In this document: positions 1-8,215 of the stretch, one piece after another
How the letters are laid out: the number at the start of each line of letters is the position of its first letter
Numbering within the stretch: position 1 is the first letter of the stretch
The notes under the pieces: generated by a model
Told to the model about the DNA's origin: nothing
The model's database searches: none
What the model saw: only the letters and a program-made list of their open reading frames with translations
Assembly (NCBI RefSeq): GCF_024749165.1
Contig: NZ_CP087190.1
Span: forward strand, 3,135,501-3,199,500
From: Pseudomonas sp. B21-023
GTDB lineage: Bacteria; Pseudomonadota; Gammaproteobacteria; Pseudomonadales; Pseudomonadaceae
Direction of reading: 5' to 3'
DNA length: 64,000 nucleotides
Program-made: the position numbers and the translations under genes

Positions 1-155
1 GTCGGAATCGGCGGCAGAGGCTTGAGGGGCTCATCCAGAGGCTCGGCCCCGGCGCCCGCACACAGGCAGAGCATCACCAGCAAGCGCCAGCAGCCTCGGG
101 ATCGCGCATAACGCCAGCTGATGTGGGAATGGCGACAGGTATTGGGCTCGATCAT
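1..155 (-). CDS. Secreted cytochrome c peroxidase-like protein, N-terminus only (partial)
   Basis: The gene runs off the left edge, so only about 51 codons are visible. An ATG at 155-153 (minus strand) is preceded by AAGGA about ten bases upstream. The peptide has a basic N-terminus (RYARSRGCWR), a hydrophobic stretch (LLVMLCLCAGAGA) and then AEPLDEPLKPLPPIP, which looks like a signal peptide followed by the start of an exported protein. Mature N-termini of this type (DEPLxPLP) are known from di-haem cytochrome c peroxidase/MauG-family proteins of Pseudomonas, but no haem motif lies inside the window, so this identity is inference. The gene is divergent from the response regulator. No start in the other two minus-strand frames gives a comparable signal sequence. 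Confidence 0.5.
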   Translation of the reverse strand, partial: MIEPNTCRHSHISWRYARSRGCWRLLVMLCLCAGAGAEPLDEPLKPLPPIP

Positions 156-346
156 CCGGGAAGTCCTTTATCCCTTGGCTGACAAGTGCACAAAAGGGTG
201 CCCCCATCAGATTAGATGCCGTTGGTACTCTTTGCCTGCCATTCACCCGGCATTCCTGCAACGCCCATGGCGTAAAAAATGATCTAGCCTTTGCCTTGGC
301 GCGCTTCGGTGATGCGCGTCCATGGACCGACTGGGAGAGGCCCGCC

Positions 347-1678
347 ATGGAAGCGCAACCCACTCTGAACCCAACGTATCGGCCGACCGTGTTGCTCGTC
401 GACGATGAGGAGCCGATTCTCAATAGCCTGCGCCGGCTATTGCGTGGCCAACCCTATGACCTGCTGTTGGCAACCAGCGGCGAACAGGCGCTGGCGCTGA
501 TGGCCGAACACCCAGCGGACCTGGTTATGAGCGATGCGCGGATGCCGGGCATGGACGGCGCCACCTTGCTCGCGCAGGTTCACCAGCGCCACCCGGCTTC
601 CGTCAGGATCATGCTCACCGGGTATGCAGACCCAGGCGCCATCATCAAGGCTGTCAACGACGGGCGTATCCATCGTTACATCAGCAAGCCCTGGAACGAC
701 GACGAAATGCTGCTGACCTTGCGCCAGGCCCTGGAGCACCAGCGTATCGAACGAGAGCGCCAAAGCCTGGAATTACTTGCACGCAAGCAGAATGCCCAGT
801 TGAGGCTGCTCAACATCAACCTGGAAAAACGCGTGGCGGCGCGTACCGCCGAACTGCAACAGACCGCCGACATGCTGGACCTGGCCTATGAGGAACTGAA
901 ACACAGCTACGTCACTGGCACCGAAGTGTTCTCGATGCTGGCCAACCTGCGCCTGCCGCCAGCCAAGCAGACCAACCGGCAAATCATCGATCTGGTGCGC
1001 GGCTATTGCCAGGCCCACGCCCTGGACGAAGCGACCAGCCGCGACCTTGCCATGGCTGCCGCGCTGTACAACGTCGGCAAGCTGAGTTGGCCGGACAGCA
1101 TGATGGTCGCCCCTTCGGACCTGCTCAAACACAGCGAGCGCTATCGCGACTACCCCCGTCAAAGCGAATCATTGCTGATGACCCTGGAGCCTATGAAAGA
1201 TGCTGCGCGCTTGATCCTGCATCATCAGGAACATTGGGACGGCAGCGGTTTCCCGGACCGTCTCAAAGGTGAGTGCATCCCGTTTGGCGCCCGCCTGCTC
1301 AAACTGGTCGTGGATTTCGTCGAACTGCAGCGAGGCCTGGTACTCGAACGGCAGATGAACAGCGACGAGGCCTTGCTCTACCTGCGCAAATATTCGGGCC
1401 GCTTGTATGACCCGGCACTGCTGGAGGATTTCGTCATTGTCTGTGCGACATTTGTCAATGATCTAAGCCTCGCGGACCCCGAAGTCCAAGCCTGCACCAC
1501 CCATGAACTGGCCGCCGGGATGGTGCTGGCACGCAACCTGAACGCTGACAACGGCATGTTACTGCTCAACGCCGGAAAGGTATTGAGCGCCGCGCTTGTG
1601 GAAAAATTGATAGCGTTTGAAGCCATGGAGCACGGTCAGTACACGGTATTCGTCAAAGTGCCACAGGTGAGCGCATGA
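347..1678 (+). CDS. Response regulator with degenerate HD-GYP output domain
   Basis: This 443-aa cytoplasmic protein starts at the ATG preceded by GGGAGAGG; an upstream TTG at 296 is less likely. Residues 14-130 form a CheY-like receiver with acidic pair D19/D20, phospho-acceptor D63, T91 and K114. A coiled linker follows (about 130-185), then an HD-GYP-like domain (about 190-345). The usual HDIGK motif reads YNVGK (Y241-N242), the second metal-ligand His is Y269, and GYP is GFP (301-303), although HHQEHWDGSG is kept. HD-GYP proteins normally hydrolyse c-di-GMP; losing the HD pair suggests a non-catalytic, possibly nucleotide-sensing or protein-binding output. A C-terminal 90-residue extension is unassigned. 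No partner kinase is in the window. Confidence 0.85.
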   Translation: MEAQPTLNPTYRPTVLLVDDEEPILNSLRRLLRGQPYDLLLATSGEQALALMAEHPADLVMSDARMPGMDGATLLAQVHQRHPASVRIMLTGYADPGAIIKAVNDGRIHRYISKPWNDDEMLLTLRQALEHQRIERERQSLELLARKQNAQLRLLNINLEKRVAARTAELQQTADMLDLAYEELKHSYVTGTEVFSMLANLRLPPAKQTNRQIIDLVRGYCQAHALDEATSRDLAMAAALYNVGKLSWPDSMMVAPSDLLKHSERYRDYPRQSESLLMTLEPMKDAARLILHHQEHWDGSGFPDRLKGECIPFGARLLKLVVDFVELQRGLVLERQMNSDEALLYLRKYSGRLYDPALLEDFVIVCATFVNDLSLADPEVQACTTHELAAGMVLARNLNADNGMLLLNAGKVLSAALVEKLIAFEAMEHGQYTVFVKVPQVSA

Positions 1679-1802
1679 CGTCTCCCGAGCGTTGTACAAA
1701 AAGTGCCTGGAGTTGAAGTCAGGTTCCCATGAGAAAGTTGGCCTTTGGGGTAATGCCGGGCTGCAGCTTTCCCAGCGAGCGAACGTTCAGTTGGATGGCT
1801 GC

Positions 1803-3401
1803 TCAATAACGAATGGACAAGGCGATCGCCTCGTTTGGCGTCTGGTGTTTCTCCAGCAGGCCGAGCACGTCCTTCTTCAGTTGCGCCTGCTTGTCGATCA
1901 GCGACAGGTCGCGGAACTTGTAGTCCAGGTCGGCATAGCTTTCCGACACACCGGCATTGAGGTGATTCTTGCCGAAGGTGTGCACGATGTGCTTGGACTT
2001 CCAGATGTCGTATTGGCTGAACACCTGGTCCGCTGGCAGGTGTTTGGCGACCGAGAACGGCAGTCGGGTCAGCAGGCAGTAGTTCATCTTGTACTTGTGG
2101 AACTGGTAGTGCTCCAGGGAATGGACGAACGACACGTACCAGATGTAGGTGGCGATCACTTCGATGTTGAAAGCCTTGTCATTGGCCGGGCACGGCAGGT
2201 TGACATAGCGGCACAGCTCGGCGACCCAGTTGTTGATATAGGGTTCGGAACCGTCGCGCAGCAGGTCGTCGTAACTGGTCGTGACGAACTTCAGCACCGC
2301 CGCGTAGTAGTCGCGGTATTGGGCATTGAGCGCGTGCTGGCCATTGAGGTACTGGTCGAACGGGATGGCGAACTTGATCTCGAATTTCTGGGTCAGCGCC
2401 TGGTCTTCGGTGTCGCGCTTGTTGTACATGTTCAGGGCGTTTTCATAACCGACCTTGTAGAAGGTCTGCGCCGAGTAGTAGCCGATGCAGCTGTAGAGGA
2501 ACTTGTCGGCGATACCGGTGGTTTCGCGCAACGACAGCGGCGATTCCTTGAACTGGTGATTGAGCATCAGGATATAGGCGGTGTGCGGATCCATCAGCTT
2601 GTGGAAGTTGGAATCCTTGGGCACCAGGTTGAACAGGAATGCCGCGCCCATTTCGGCGAAGAACAGGTGGTGGTGCAGGTGCGCGCCGAGGATGAAGAAC
2701 ACCATGGTGTTCGACATGAAGTACACCTTGGCCAGGTCCCAGTGCGGCTCGCCCGGGCCGACGCTGAAGCCGTCGCGCAGGGTAATGCGCATGCTGTCGG
2801 TGGCGAAGTCCTGGGCGATGGAGATGCTGGCCACGTCGAACACCGAACTGGACAGGCGGATCTCGCGGGTGAAATCACGCATGTCGAAGGTCGATACGCC
2901 ATCGACCGTCTGCAGGTAGTGGGTGATCTGCGACGACATCAGGAAGACTTTCAGGTCCTCGTCGGAAATCGCCGTCGGTTGCGGGAACTGGCCCAGCGGC
3001 ACTTTGTAGTAGTCGCGGTTGGCCTTGATGATCGACTGGATATAGTTGTGGTAGACCTTGTCTTTCCTCCAGCGATAGACCAGTTCGGCGGGCAGTTTCT
3101 TGGGGATGTAGCCCATGTGGTAGTCAGTGCCCGGGATCGGCGTGCTCTCCATCGAGATGGAGTCACGATTGTAGTGGCGATAGCCAAAGTAGCGAGGCAG
3201 CAGCCACTTCAGCTGGACCCACTTCCAGGCCAGGAAACTGGCGCTGAGGTTAATCGCGTACAACGACAGCAGCAACGGCACGAACTTCACGTAATACAGG
3301 CCGATGTACACATGCTTCAATGGCTCGGCCCGGGTCTTGCTCATCAACAGGATCACGGGGCTGACGGTGATGAAAAACGCCAGCAGGATAACTTCCAACA
3401 T
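1803..3401 (-). CDS. Membrane-anchored lipoxygenase-like protein
   Basis: The protein has 532 aa. Two hydrophobic segments (about 1-20 and 35-60) are followed by a large soluble domain. Residues 223-282 align without gaps to the iron-ligand helix region of plant lipoxygenases (recalled from memory): LAKxY, a His at 241, E250, KLMDPH at 268-273 and a final N. Residues 411-434 (NIEVIATYIW...VHSLEH) match the second ligand helix, giving H427 and H431. The C-terminus ends SIRY, so the usual terminal Ile ligand would be I530 with two extra residues. The first family ligand (HxxxxH) is F236 here. Lipoxygenases dioxygenate polyunsaturated acyl chains; whether this protein does so is open. It is last in a minus-strand cluster, 3 bases downstream of the polytopic membrane protein gene. 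Confidence 0.7.
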   Translation of the reverse strand: MLEVILLAFFITVSPVILLMSKTRAEPLKHVYIGLYYVKFVPLLLSLYAINLSASFLAWKWVQLKWLLPRYFGYRHYNRDSISMESTPIPGTDYHMGYIPKKLPAELVYRWRKDKVYHNYIQSIIKANRDYYKVPLGQFPQPTAISDEDLKVFLMSSQITHYLQTVDGVSTFDMRDFTREIRLSSSVFDVASISIAQDFATDSMRITLRDGFSVGPGEPHWDLAKVYFMSNTMVFFILGAHLHHHLFFAEMGAAFLFNLVPKDSNFHKLMDPHTAYILMLNHQFKESPLSLRETTGIADKFLYSCIGYYSAQTFYKVGYENALNMYNKRDTEDQALTQKFEIKFAIPFDQYLNGQHALNAQYRDYYAAVLKFVTTSYDDLLRDGSEPYINNWVAELCRYVNLPCPANDKAFNIEVIATYIWYVSFVHSLEHYQFHKYKMNYCLLTRLPFSVAKHLPADQVFSQYDIWKSKHIVHTFGKNHLNAGVSESYADLDYKFRDLSLIDKQAQLKKDVLGLLEKHQTPNEAIALSIRY

Positions 3402-3404
3402 GCT

Positions 3405-4166
3405 TCAGACTCCTTGTTCGATCGCTTTGTTCTTTTTGCGGCTTGCGCCGTAGCTGTACAGGCAGGCGCCTGTGAAAATCACATTGACGACGCTCCAGGC
3501 GAGCGCGGCGTCGGGGCTGTACCAGGTCGTCAGGTCGAAGGCCGGCAGGTTCATCAGCGGGGTGTCGCCGGCGATGGTGCGCACGAACAGGTAGAAGCCG
3601 AAGGTGTAGGCGCGGGCCTGGAAATACAGGTCGGTGCGGCGCAGGAGCAAGGCGTAGGCCACCGGCGCCAGCAACAGCGGCAGTGCATAGCCGAAGGTGG
3701 TGATCCGTGCCGAGTACAGGAAGCACAGGTTCCAGGTGGTGTACAGGTAGGGCCAGTAGGCAGGGACGCGCACCACGAAATCGTGATGACGGCCAGAGAT
3801 CTCCCAGTGCTGGCGCGAGTACGGCAGACACAGGATCAGGCCCACGGCGGCGACGATGTTGAGGACGTTGCCGGTTTGCCAGTCGATCACCGAGGCTTCG
3901 ATGATGTTGAGCACGATCACCACGTAGATGAGCTTGTAGATGAAACCCTCGATTTTCGGCCTGTACCTGGCATACGCCAGGAAGCACATGGGCAGCAGCA
4001 CGCTGATGGTCTTGATGCGCATGAACAGGTTGGCGTTCGGCACCAGCAACGCCGGCAGCGACAGCACGAAGAACGTCAGGCCCACCAGGCGGTAGCGCCT
4101 GAACAGCTCGGCGACCAACAGCAAGACCGCGAAAAGAACCAGCATCAACAACAAGGTGTTCGGCAT
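3405..4166 (-). CDS. Polytopic membrane protein of the lipoxygenase-like operon
   Basis: This protein of about 253 aa starts at MPNTLLL, where AGGGA lies eight bases upstream; an ATG 18 bases further out (4184) is possible but has no good ribosome site. About seven hydrophobic segments alternate with short loops, for instance LLLMLVLFAVLLLVAEL near the N-terminus and a central stretch with WEISGRHHDF and YLYTTWNLCFLYSARITTFGY. It ends in a basic tail (RKKNKAIEQGV). I do not recognise a family. It lies directly upstream of the lipoxygenase-like gene with only three bases between them, so the two are probably co-translated and may form a membrane complex. Confidence 0.75.
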   Translation of the reverse strand: MPNTLLLMLVLFAVLLLVAELFRRYRLVGLTFFVLSLPALLVPNANLFMRIKTISVLLPMCFLAYARYRPKIEGFIYKLIYVVIVLNIIEASVIDWQTGNVLNIVAAVGLILCLPYSRQHWEISGRHHDFVVRVPAYWPYLYTTWNLCFLYSARITTFGYALPLLLAPVAYALLLRRTDLYFQARAYTFGFYLFVRTIAGDTPLMNLPAFDLTTWYSPDAALAWSVVNVIFTGACLYSYGASRKKNKAIEQGV

Positions 4167-4330
4167 GAGGTGTTCCCTACTCATTCATGGATCGACGTGG
4201 GGCAGACGCAACTGGCGGGCACGGCAAAGCCTGCCGCGCGCGGTGCCTGCCACAGGCCTGGGGCCGTGGAGCAATGGACGGACGACGTGGGTGTCAGGTG
4301 TTTGCCAAGAGGGCCGCGGCGCGGCCTGGT

Positions 4331-4858
4331 TCAGGCCTTGCCGAGCACGTGGGCCTCAGCCTCCAGCCATTTCCTGATGGCTTCGGGCATCGGCGCGGTA
4401 GTGGGTTCGACCTTGAGCTTTTCGGCGATCACCGCGTTGGCGACCAGCCCTTTACGGCCGACCCAGGCGCCCTTGGAATAGCCAGTCACCACCACTTCAC
4501 CGGCACGGTTGAAGAAGGTGTACTGGAAGTAGGTCCAGTTCTCGTCGAGGCAGCAGATGCTGAACTCGGCGGTGTACTGCTCGAACATGGAAAGTTGCTT
4601 TTTATAGACGACCAGATTACCGCCGAGCATGGGCTTCCAGCCCAACTTGAAGGCAGGAATGAGGATTTTCGCGCGCAGGCAAAGTTCCAGCATGAACAGA
4701 TCGGCAATCGTCATGTAACGGCCATTGTTCATGTGTTTATTGATGTCTATGTCGTTCGGCCAGACCCGCAGCGTTCGCTGCAGCGTGTCGGTCAGGGCCA
4801 TCGGCGGCTTGAAGAAACCGCGTAGAACAGCCAGCAACAGACGGATGTAGAGATTCAT
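4331..4858 (-). CDS. Hotdog-fold acyl-CoA thioesterase-like protein (4HBT_2/THEM6 type)
   Basis: This 175-aa protein begins MNLYIRLLL after an AGGGAGGG ribosome site. A short hydrophobic N-terminus (LYIRLLLAVLRGFF) could hold it at the membrane. The motif VWPNDIDINKHMNNGRYM (about 32-49) is the hallmark of hotdog thioesterases related to THEM6/YbgC, where an Asp precedes the HMNN turn. The rest (YKKQLSMFEQYTAEF, WTYFQYTF, VVVTGYSKGAWVG) fits the central sheet of the fold. Such enzymes hydrolyse acyl-CoA or acyl-ACP. It is co-oriented with the lipoxygenase-like gene and with a second thioesterase, which suggests release or handling of the fatty acyl substrate of that system. The 164-bp gap to the membrane protein gene holds no recognised gene. 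Confidence 0.8.
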   Translation of the reverse strand: MNLYIRLLLAVLRGFFKPPMALTDTLQRTLRVWPNDIDINKHMNNGRYMTIADLFMLELCLRAKILIPAFKLGWKPMLGGNLVVYKKQLSMFEQYTAEFSICCLDENWTYFQYTFFNRAGEVVVTGYSKGAWVGRKGLVANAVIAEKLKVEPTTAPMPEAIRKWLEAEAHVLGKA

Positions 4859-5056
4859 CCGGTTATCCCTCCCTAGGATTTTTATTATCGTTCCCTGTTC
4901 GATCGCCCGTTGTTTGTTCGGGTGACCGCAAGCGGCGCGTTGCAGGCCTGCTTGTTTAATTCCTGAGCGAGGCGAAAGCTAACAGCTTTCAGCAGGAGCA
5001 ACCAGTGGCAACAGCCTCATTTAAACGGAAAACCGCAACTGAATAACCGGTCACGT

Positions 5057-5073
5057 TTGGACTTTATATCCAA
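5057..5073. promoter_or_regulatory. Candidate operator, TTGGA-N7-TCCAA
   Basis: A symmetric pair TTGGA and TCCAA, spaced by seven A/T-rich bases, lies in the AT-rich gap between the two thioesterase genes. The 4859-5126 gap also contains a GAAAGCT-aac-AGCTTTC hairpin near 4971-4990. Either could mark a promoter or operator for the 4858-1803 gene run. There is no experimental or regulon evidence. Confidence 0.25.
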
Positions 5074-5126
5074 TTGATGCTGAAACGTTTGTTTGTTGAT
5101 GAAATATCTATCCGTTGTGATGCGCA

Positions 5127-5537
5127 TCAGCCTGTAGTGCTGCACAGTGCCTGGCGCAGTGCCTCGGGCAGCTCAACCGGTTGCTTGCTTTCGGGGCAAA
5201 CGCACACTTGGGTCATACTGGCCCGAAAACACACTTCGCCACCGGCCCCGAGCCCCTCTACGGCGAAACTGAACGATGTGCGGCCGAGCGGCCCACTGCT
5301 GACGTGCACGCGGATCAGGTCGTCCCAGGCCATCGGCGACAGGAACTCGATGGACAACGCCCGCGCCGGCGGCATCACGCCCATGGCGAACAGCTTGCGC
5401 AGGCCTTCGCCGCCCAGCCGGTGGGAGAGAAACTCGTGTATCGCCTCGATGACGAAGTAACCGATACGCGGCGTATAGACGATCCCAGCGGGGTCGCAAT
5501 CGCCGAACAGGATCTTGCGGGTGGTGACAAAAGACAT
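5127..5537 (-). CDS. 4-hydroxybenzoyl-CoA thioesterase-family protein
   Basis: This 136-aa single-domain hotdog thioesterase starts MSFVTTRKIL, with GGAG ten bases upstream. FGDCDPAGIVYTP (11-23) is the family signature; the Asp preceding PAGIV (D15) corresponds to the catalytic aspartate of Pseudomonas 4-hydroxybenzoyl-CoA thioesterase. The length matches the family. Its orientation is the same as the second thioesterase and the lipoxygenase-like gene, but a 268-bp gap separates it from them, so it may be first in the operon or have a separate promoter. The substrate cannot be read from sequence; aryl- or acyl-CoA are both possible. Confidence 0.85.
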   Translation of the reverse strand: MSFVTTRKILFGDCDPAGIVYTPRIGYFVIEAIHEFLSHRLGGEGLRKLFAMGVMPPARALSIEFLSPMAWDDLIRVHVSSGPLGRTSFSFAVEGLGAGGEVCFRASMTQVCVCPESKQPVELPEALRQALCSTTG

Positions 5538-5732
5538 GGGGTGAGTGCTCCGTGCTGTAATGCCTGGCAGCCGATATTAACCGTTCAGGGTCTGTTGAGG
5601 CTGAGGCGTTTGCTTGGCAGCCCCACGCCTGTGAGTCTTGCGCCGAAGATGCGCAGGAACAGGCCAACTGCACTTTCCAATGCTGATGGCATAGTATGCT
5701 GCTGAATGGTTTCTCCCCTTTAAGGATGCCCG

Positions 5733-6398
5733 ATGCTGACCGCCCTGCTGTTCGATCTCGATGGGACCCTAACCGACACCGACACCCTGCACTTGCAAGC
5801 CTTCCGCAAGCTGCTGCACGACCACGATGGCCGCGAGCTTACCCAGGAGCAGTTCAACACCCAGGTCAGCGGCCGCTCCAACGGCCTGCTGTTCGCCGAG
5901 CTGTTCCCCCATTCTGATGCCGCCCACCGCCAGGCCCTGGCCGAGCGCAAGGAGGCGTTGTTCCGCGAACTGTCGCCAACCCTGACGCCGATGCCCGGCC
6001 TGCTGCGCCTGCTGGAACATGCCGAGCGGCACGGCATCGGCATGTGCGTGGTGACCAACGCCCCGCGCCTGAACGCCGAGCACATGCTCGGGGCCATGGG
6101 CCTTGGCGAGCGTTTCGCTCATGTCCTGGTCGCCGATGAGCTGGCACGGCCCAAGCCCGACCCCCTGCCCTACCTCACCGGGCTGCAGTACCTGCAGGCC
6201 CAGGCCGCGCAGGCGCTGGCCTTCGAGGACTCGCTGCCTGGCGTCAAGGCAGCTGTCGACGCAGGCATCTTTACCGTGGGCCTGGCCACTACCCAGCCGG
6301 CCGAACGACTGCTGGAAGCCGGAGCGCGGTTGGTGATCGAAGACTATGCCGATCCGCGGTTGTGGGACATCATCGCGCGGATGCAAGCCACGGCCTGA
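5733..6398 (+). CDS. HAD-superfamily hydrolase (beta-phosphoglucomutase-like, subfamily IA)
   Basis: This 221-aa protein starts right after AAGGATGCCCG. Motif I, LLFDLDGTLTDTD (5-17), carries the nucleophile and acid/base aspartates. A helical cap follows (about 20-85). Motif II is CVVTNAP (about 109-115), motif III is in ARPKPDP and motif IV is in FEDSLPGVKAA. This arrangement is typical of soluble phosphatases acting on phosphosugars, phosphoglycolate or similar metabolites. It is divergent from the thioesterase at 5127-5537 and stands alone, followed by a large repeat region. The substrate is not predictable. Confidence 0.9.
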   Translation: MLTALLFDLDGTLTDTDTLHLQAFRKLLHDHDGRELTQEQFNTQVSGRSNGLLFAELFPHSDAAHRQALAERKEALFRELSPTLTPMPGLLRLLEHAERHGIGMCVVTNAPRLNAEHMLGAMGLGERFAHVLVADELARPKPDPLPYLTGLQYLQAQAAQALAFEDSLPGVKAAVDAGIFTVGLATTQPAERLLEAGARLVIEDYADPRLWDIIARMQATA

Positions 6399-6455
6399 AC
6401 GATTGGTGCCGCTGGCATTGCGCGGTAGGTCGAGTTGAGTCCTGCGAGCGTTCGA

Positions 6456-6517
<62 letters not shown>

Positions 6518-6540
6518 CGATCAGGAGTCTAGCGCCTTAC

Positions 6541-7222
6541 CCAGCTAGCGACAGCTGCGCTAGTCCAGGCGCCGCCCGTAACTTCGCGACTTCAGGAGGC
6601 CGAACGCAGGTCTTGCGGAGGGAGGTGACGGGCATGGATGCCCGTCAAGCGCTGCGCCCCAGGATGGGGCGTTCAGCGCGGTCCTCCCGGGAGCAAGGCC
6701 GGAGTGAGGGGACCCGGAGCGAAGCGGAGGGCCGGATGAATGGAGCGCCACGGCTTTGCTTACTTTGGCCACGACCAAAGTAAGCCGCCGTAAGGGCGGA
6801 AAGGTGACTGTGCGTCGACATCGCAAATGAATGCGCTTAAAACTATAAAAACCGATGCCGATTGACTTTGACTTTGACTTTGACTTTGACTTTGACTTTG
6901 ACTTTGACTTACACAGCGTGTGTTTTAAAAGTTATATGCGCATTCATTCGCCATGTCGACGCATACTCACCTTTTCGCCTTTACGGCGACCTCCTTTTCT
7001 CTTGGGAAAAGGAGGCAAAACCGTTCGGCTCCGTTCATACGGCCCCTACGCTTCGCTCCGGGGTCCCCTCACTCCGGGCTTGCTCCGGGAGGACGCGCCG
7101 ACGGGCCATCCATGGCCTGATCGGCGCTTGACGGGCATCCATGCCCGTCACCTCCCTGCGCAAGCCCTCCGTTCGGCCTCCTGAAGTCGCAATTTGTGTC
7201 GCCTGAACTATCGCGCGCTTAG
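6541..7222. repeat. Large imperfect palindrome (about 680 bp) with a repeat-containing loop
   Basis: The left arm (about 6541-6838) and right arm (about 6940-7222) are reverse complements with minor differences. Matching blocks include CTTCAGGAGGCCGAACG (6590-6606) against CGTTCGGCCTCCTGAAG (7170-7186), the GACGGGCATGGATGCCCGTC segment (about 6628-6647 against 7130-7149), and TGCGTCGACATCGCAAATGA (from 6811) against its near-complement ending at about 6966. Outer edges (GCGCTAGTCCAGGCGC against TCGCCTGAACTATCGCGCGC) are more diverged. The loop holds the TTGACT array. No real gene is seen in 6399-7367; the ORFs there are products of the repeats. I recall similar arms recurring in intergenic regions of P. 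putida-group genomes, but this needs a genome-wide search. Confidence 0.9.
6862..6910 (+). repeat. Hexanucleotide array, TTGACT x about 8
   Basis: There are 49 bases of perfect TTGACT units in the loop between the two arms of the palindrome. The unit resembles a -35 box, so the array carries eight in-phase TTGACT hexamers. No matching -10 element was identified downstream. Confidence 0.95.
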
Positions 7223-7237
7223 AAGCAAAAGCAGAAC

Positions 7238-7272
7238 AAGAGGAAGAGGAAGAGGAAGAGGAAGAGGAAGAA
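7238..7272 (+). repeat. Hexanucleotide array, AAGAGG x about 6
   Basis: There are about 35 bases of AAGAGG units just outside the right arm of the palindrome. The unit differs from those in the left (GCTGTT) and central (TTGACT) arrays. The following 95 bases up to 7367 are AT-rich and hold no recognised feature. Confidence 0.9.
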
Positions 7273-7367
7273 ATACAAGTTTCTGCTTGGCGCTTTAATA
7301 TTTAAAATGCTTCAGCCATCACACTAACTTAACACCACTGACACCTCACGCAATTTAACTACATGAC

Positions 7368-8120
7368 TCACCGCTTGCGCGCACAAATACCGAAGGCGAC
7401 ATCACCGATATAGATATCCTGCGACCGTCGCCGCTCGGCATCCAACCGCGCCTGCAGGGTGTCGATCCCCACCTGCCGCGCCGTGGCCACGCCATGGGCA
7501 ATGATCCGCGGCAGGCAAGCGCGGATGATCTCGCCCAGCGGATAGGCGCTGTCGGGCGTCTGCACCAGGCACTCGGCCCGCAGGTCCTCGACCATCAGCC
7601 CCGCCTCGCTGAATACACGGTGCAGGTTAAAGCCGATCTGCAGGTCGGCCCCCTCATGGGCAAGCATGCGCCGCAACCATTGCTGGACCTTGTGGTGCAA
7701 CGGGAATGACGCCTGGCTGGCCGGGGCCAGGCTGCCATCGTGCTCCTGGAAGATCATCAGCCCGCCAGGCAGCAGAAACCGGGCCAAAGCGCGCAACGCC
7801 TTGACCGGATCCGCCTGGTACATCAGTACCCGTCGCCCGACAATAGCGTCGAACAACCCCAGGGCCGCGGGCAACGCGCACAGTTCGGCAGCCACGAACT
7901 CAGGCACCGCCGCCCCTTTGCGGCTTTCACGCTGACGCGCGATCTCCAGGGCGCCAGCCGCCCGGTCGATACCCACCACCGCGCCGTCGTCGCCTACCAG
8001 GCCGGCCAGCAGCCAGCTCACCTCGCCACTGCCGCAACCGACATCGAGCACGCGCATGCCGGGGCCGATACCCGCGTCAACCAGCAGGCGCGTGGTGAAA
8101 TCCGCTTTCGCAAGTGCCAT
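7368..8120 (-). CDS. SAM-dependent class I methyltransferase
   Basis: This 250-aa protein starts at MALAKADF, six bases after AAGGAG; an in-frame upstream extension lacks a ribosome site. The motif VLDVGCGSGEVSWLLA (about 24-39) is the glycine-rich SAM loop, followed by GIDRAAGALEIAR (acidic residue of beta-2) and a post-motif FDAIVGRRVLMY. A C-terminal region with FNLHRVFSEAGL is typical of small-molecule methyltransferases of the UbiE/Methyltransf_11 type. The target is unknown. It is divergent from another methyltransferase gene at 8216. Confidence 0.85.
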   Translation of the reverse strand: MALAKADFTTRLLVDAGIGPGMRVLDVGCGSGEVSWLLAGLVGDDGAVVGIDRAAGALEIARQRESRKGAAVPEFVAAELCALPAALGLFDAIVGRRVLMYQADPVKALRALARFLLPGGLMIFQEHDGSLAPASQASFPLHHKVQQWLRRMLAHEGADLQIGFNLHRVFSEAGLMVEDLRAECLVQTPDSAYPLGEIIRACLPRIIAHGVATARQVGIDTLQARLDAERRRSQDIYIGDVAFGICARKR

Positions 8121-8215
8121 GCCATGCTCCTTCCCAGAGCGCCAGTGTGCAGAGCAAAGGGGCACACGCACAAGACTGGCCTATGCTACAGCCACACTAG
8201 ACCCCGAGCATCCCC

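Noticed and set aside
1692..4481. A 929-codon open frame on the plus strand over the lipoxygenase-like cluster
   Set aside because: It is antisense to genes with clear motifs. Its translation is biased to V, Q, H, G and D as expected from the reverse complement of GC-rich coding DNA, and it shows no domain.
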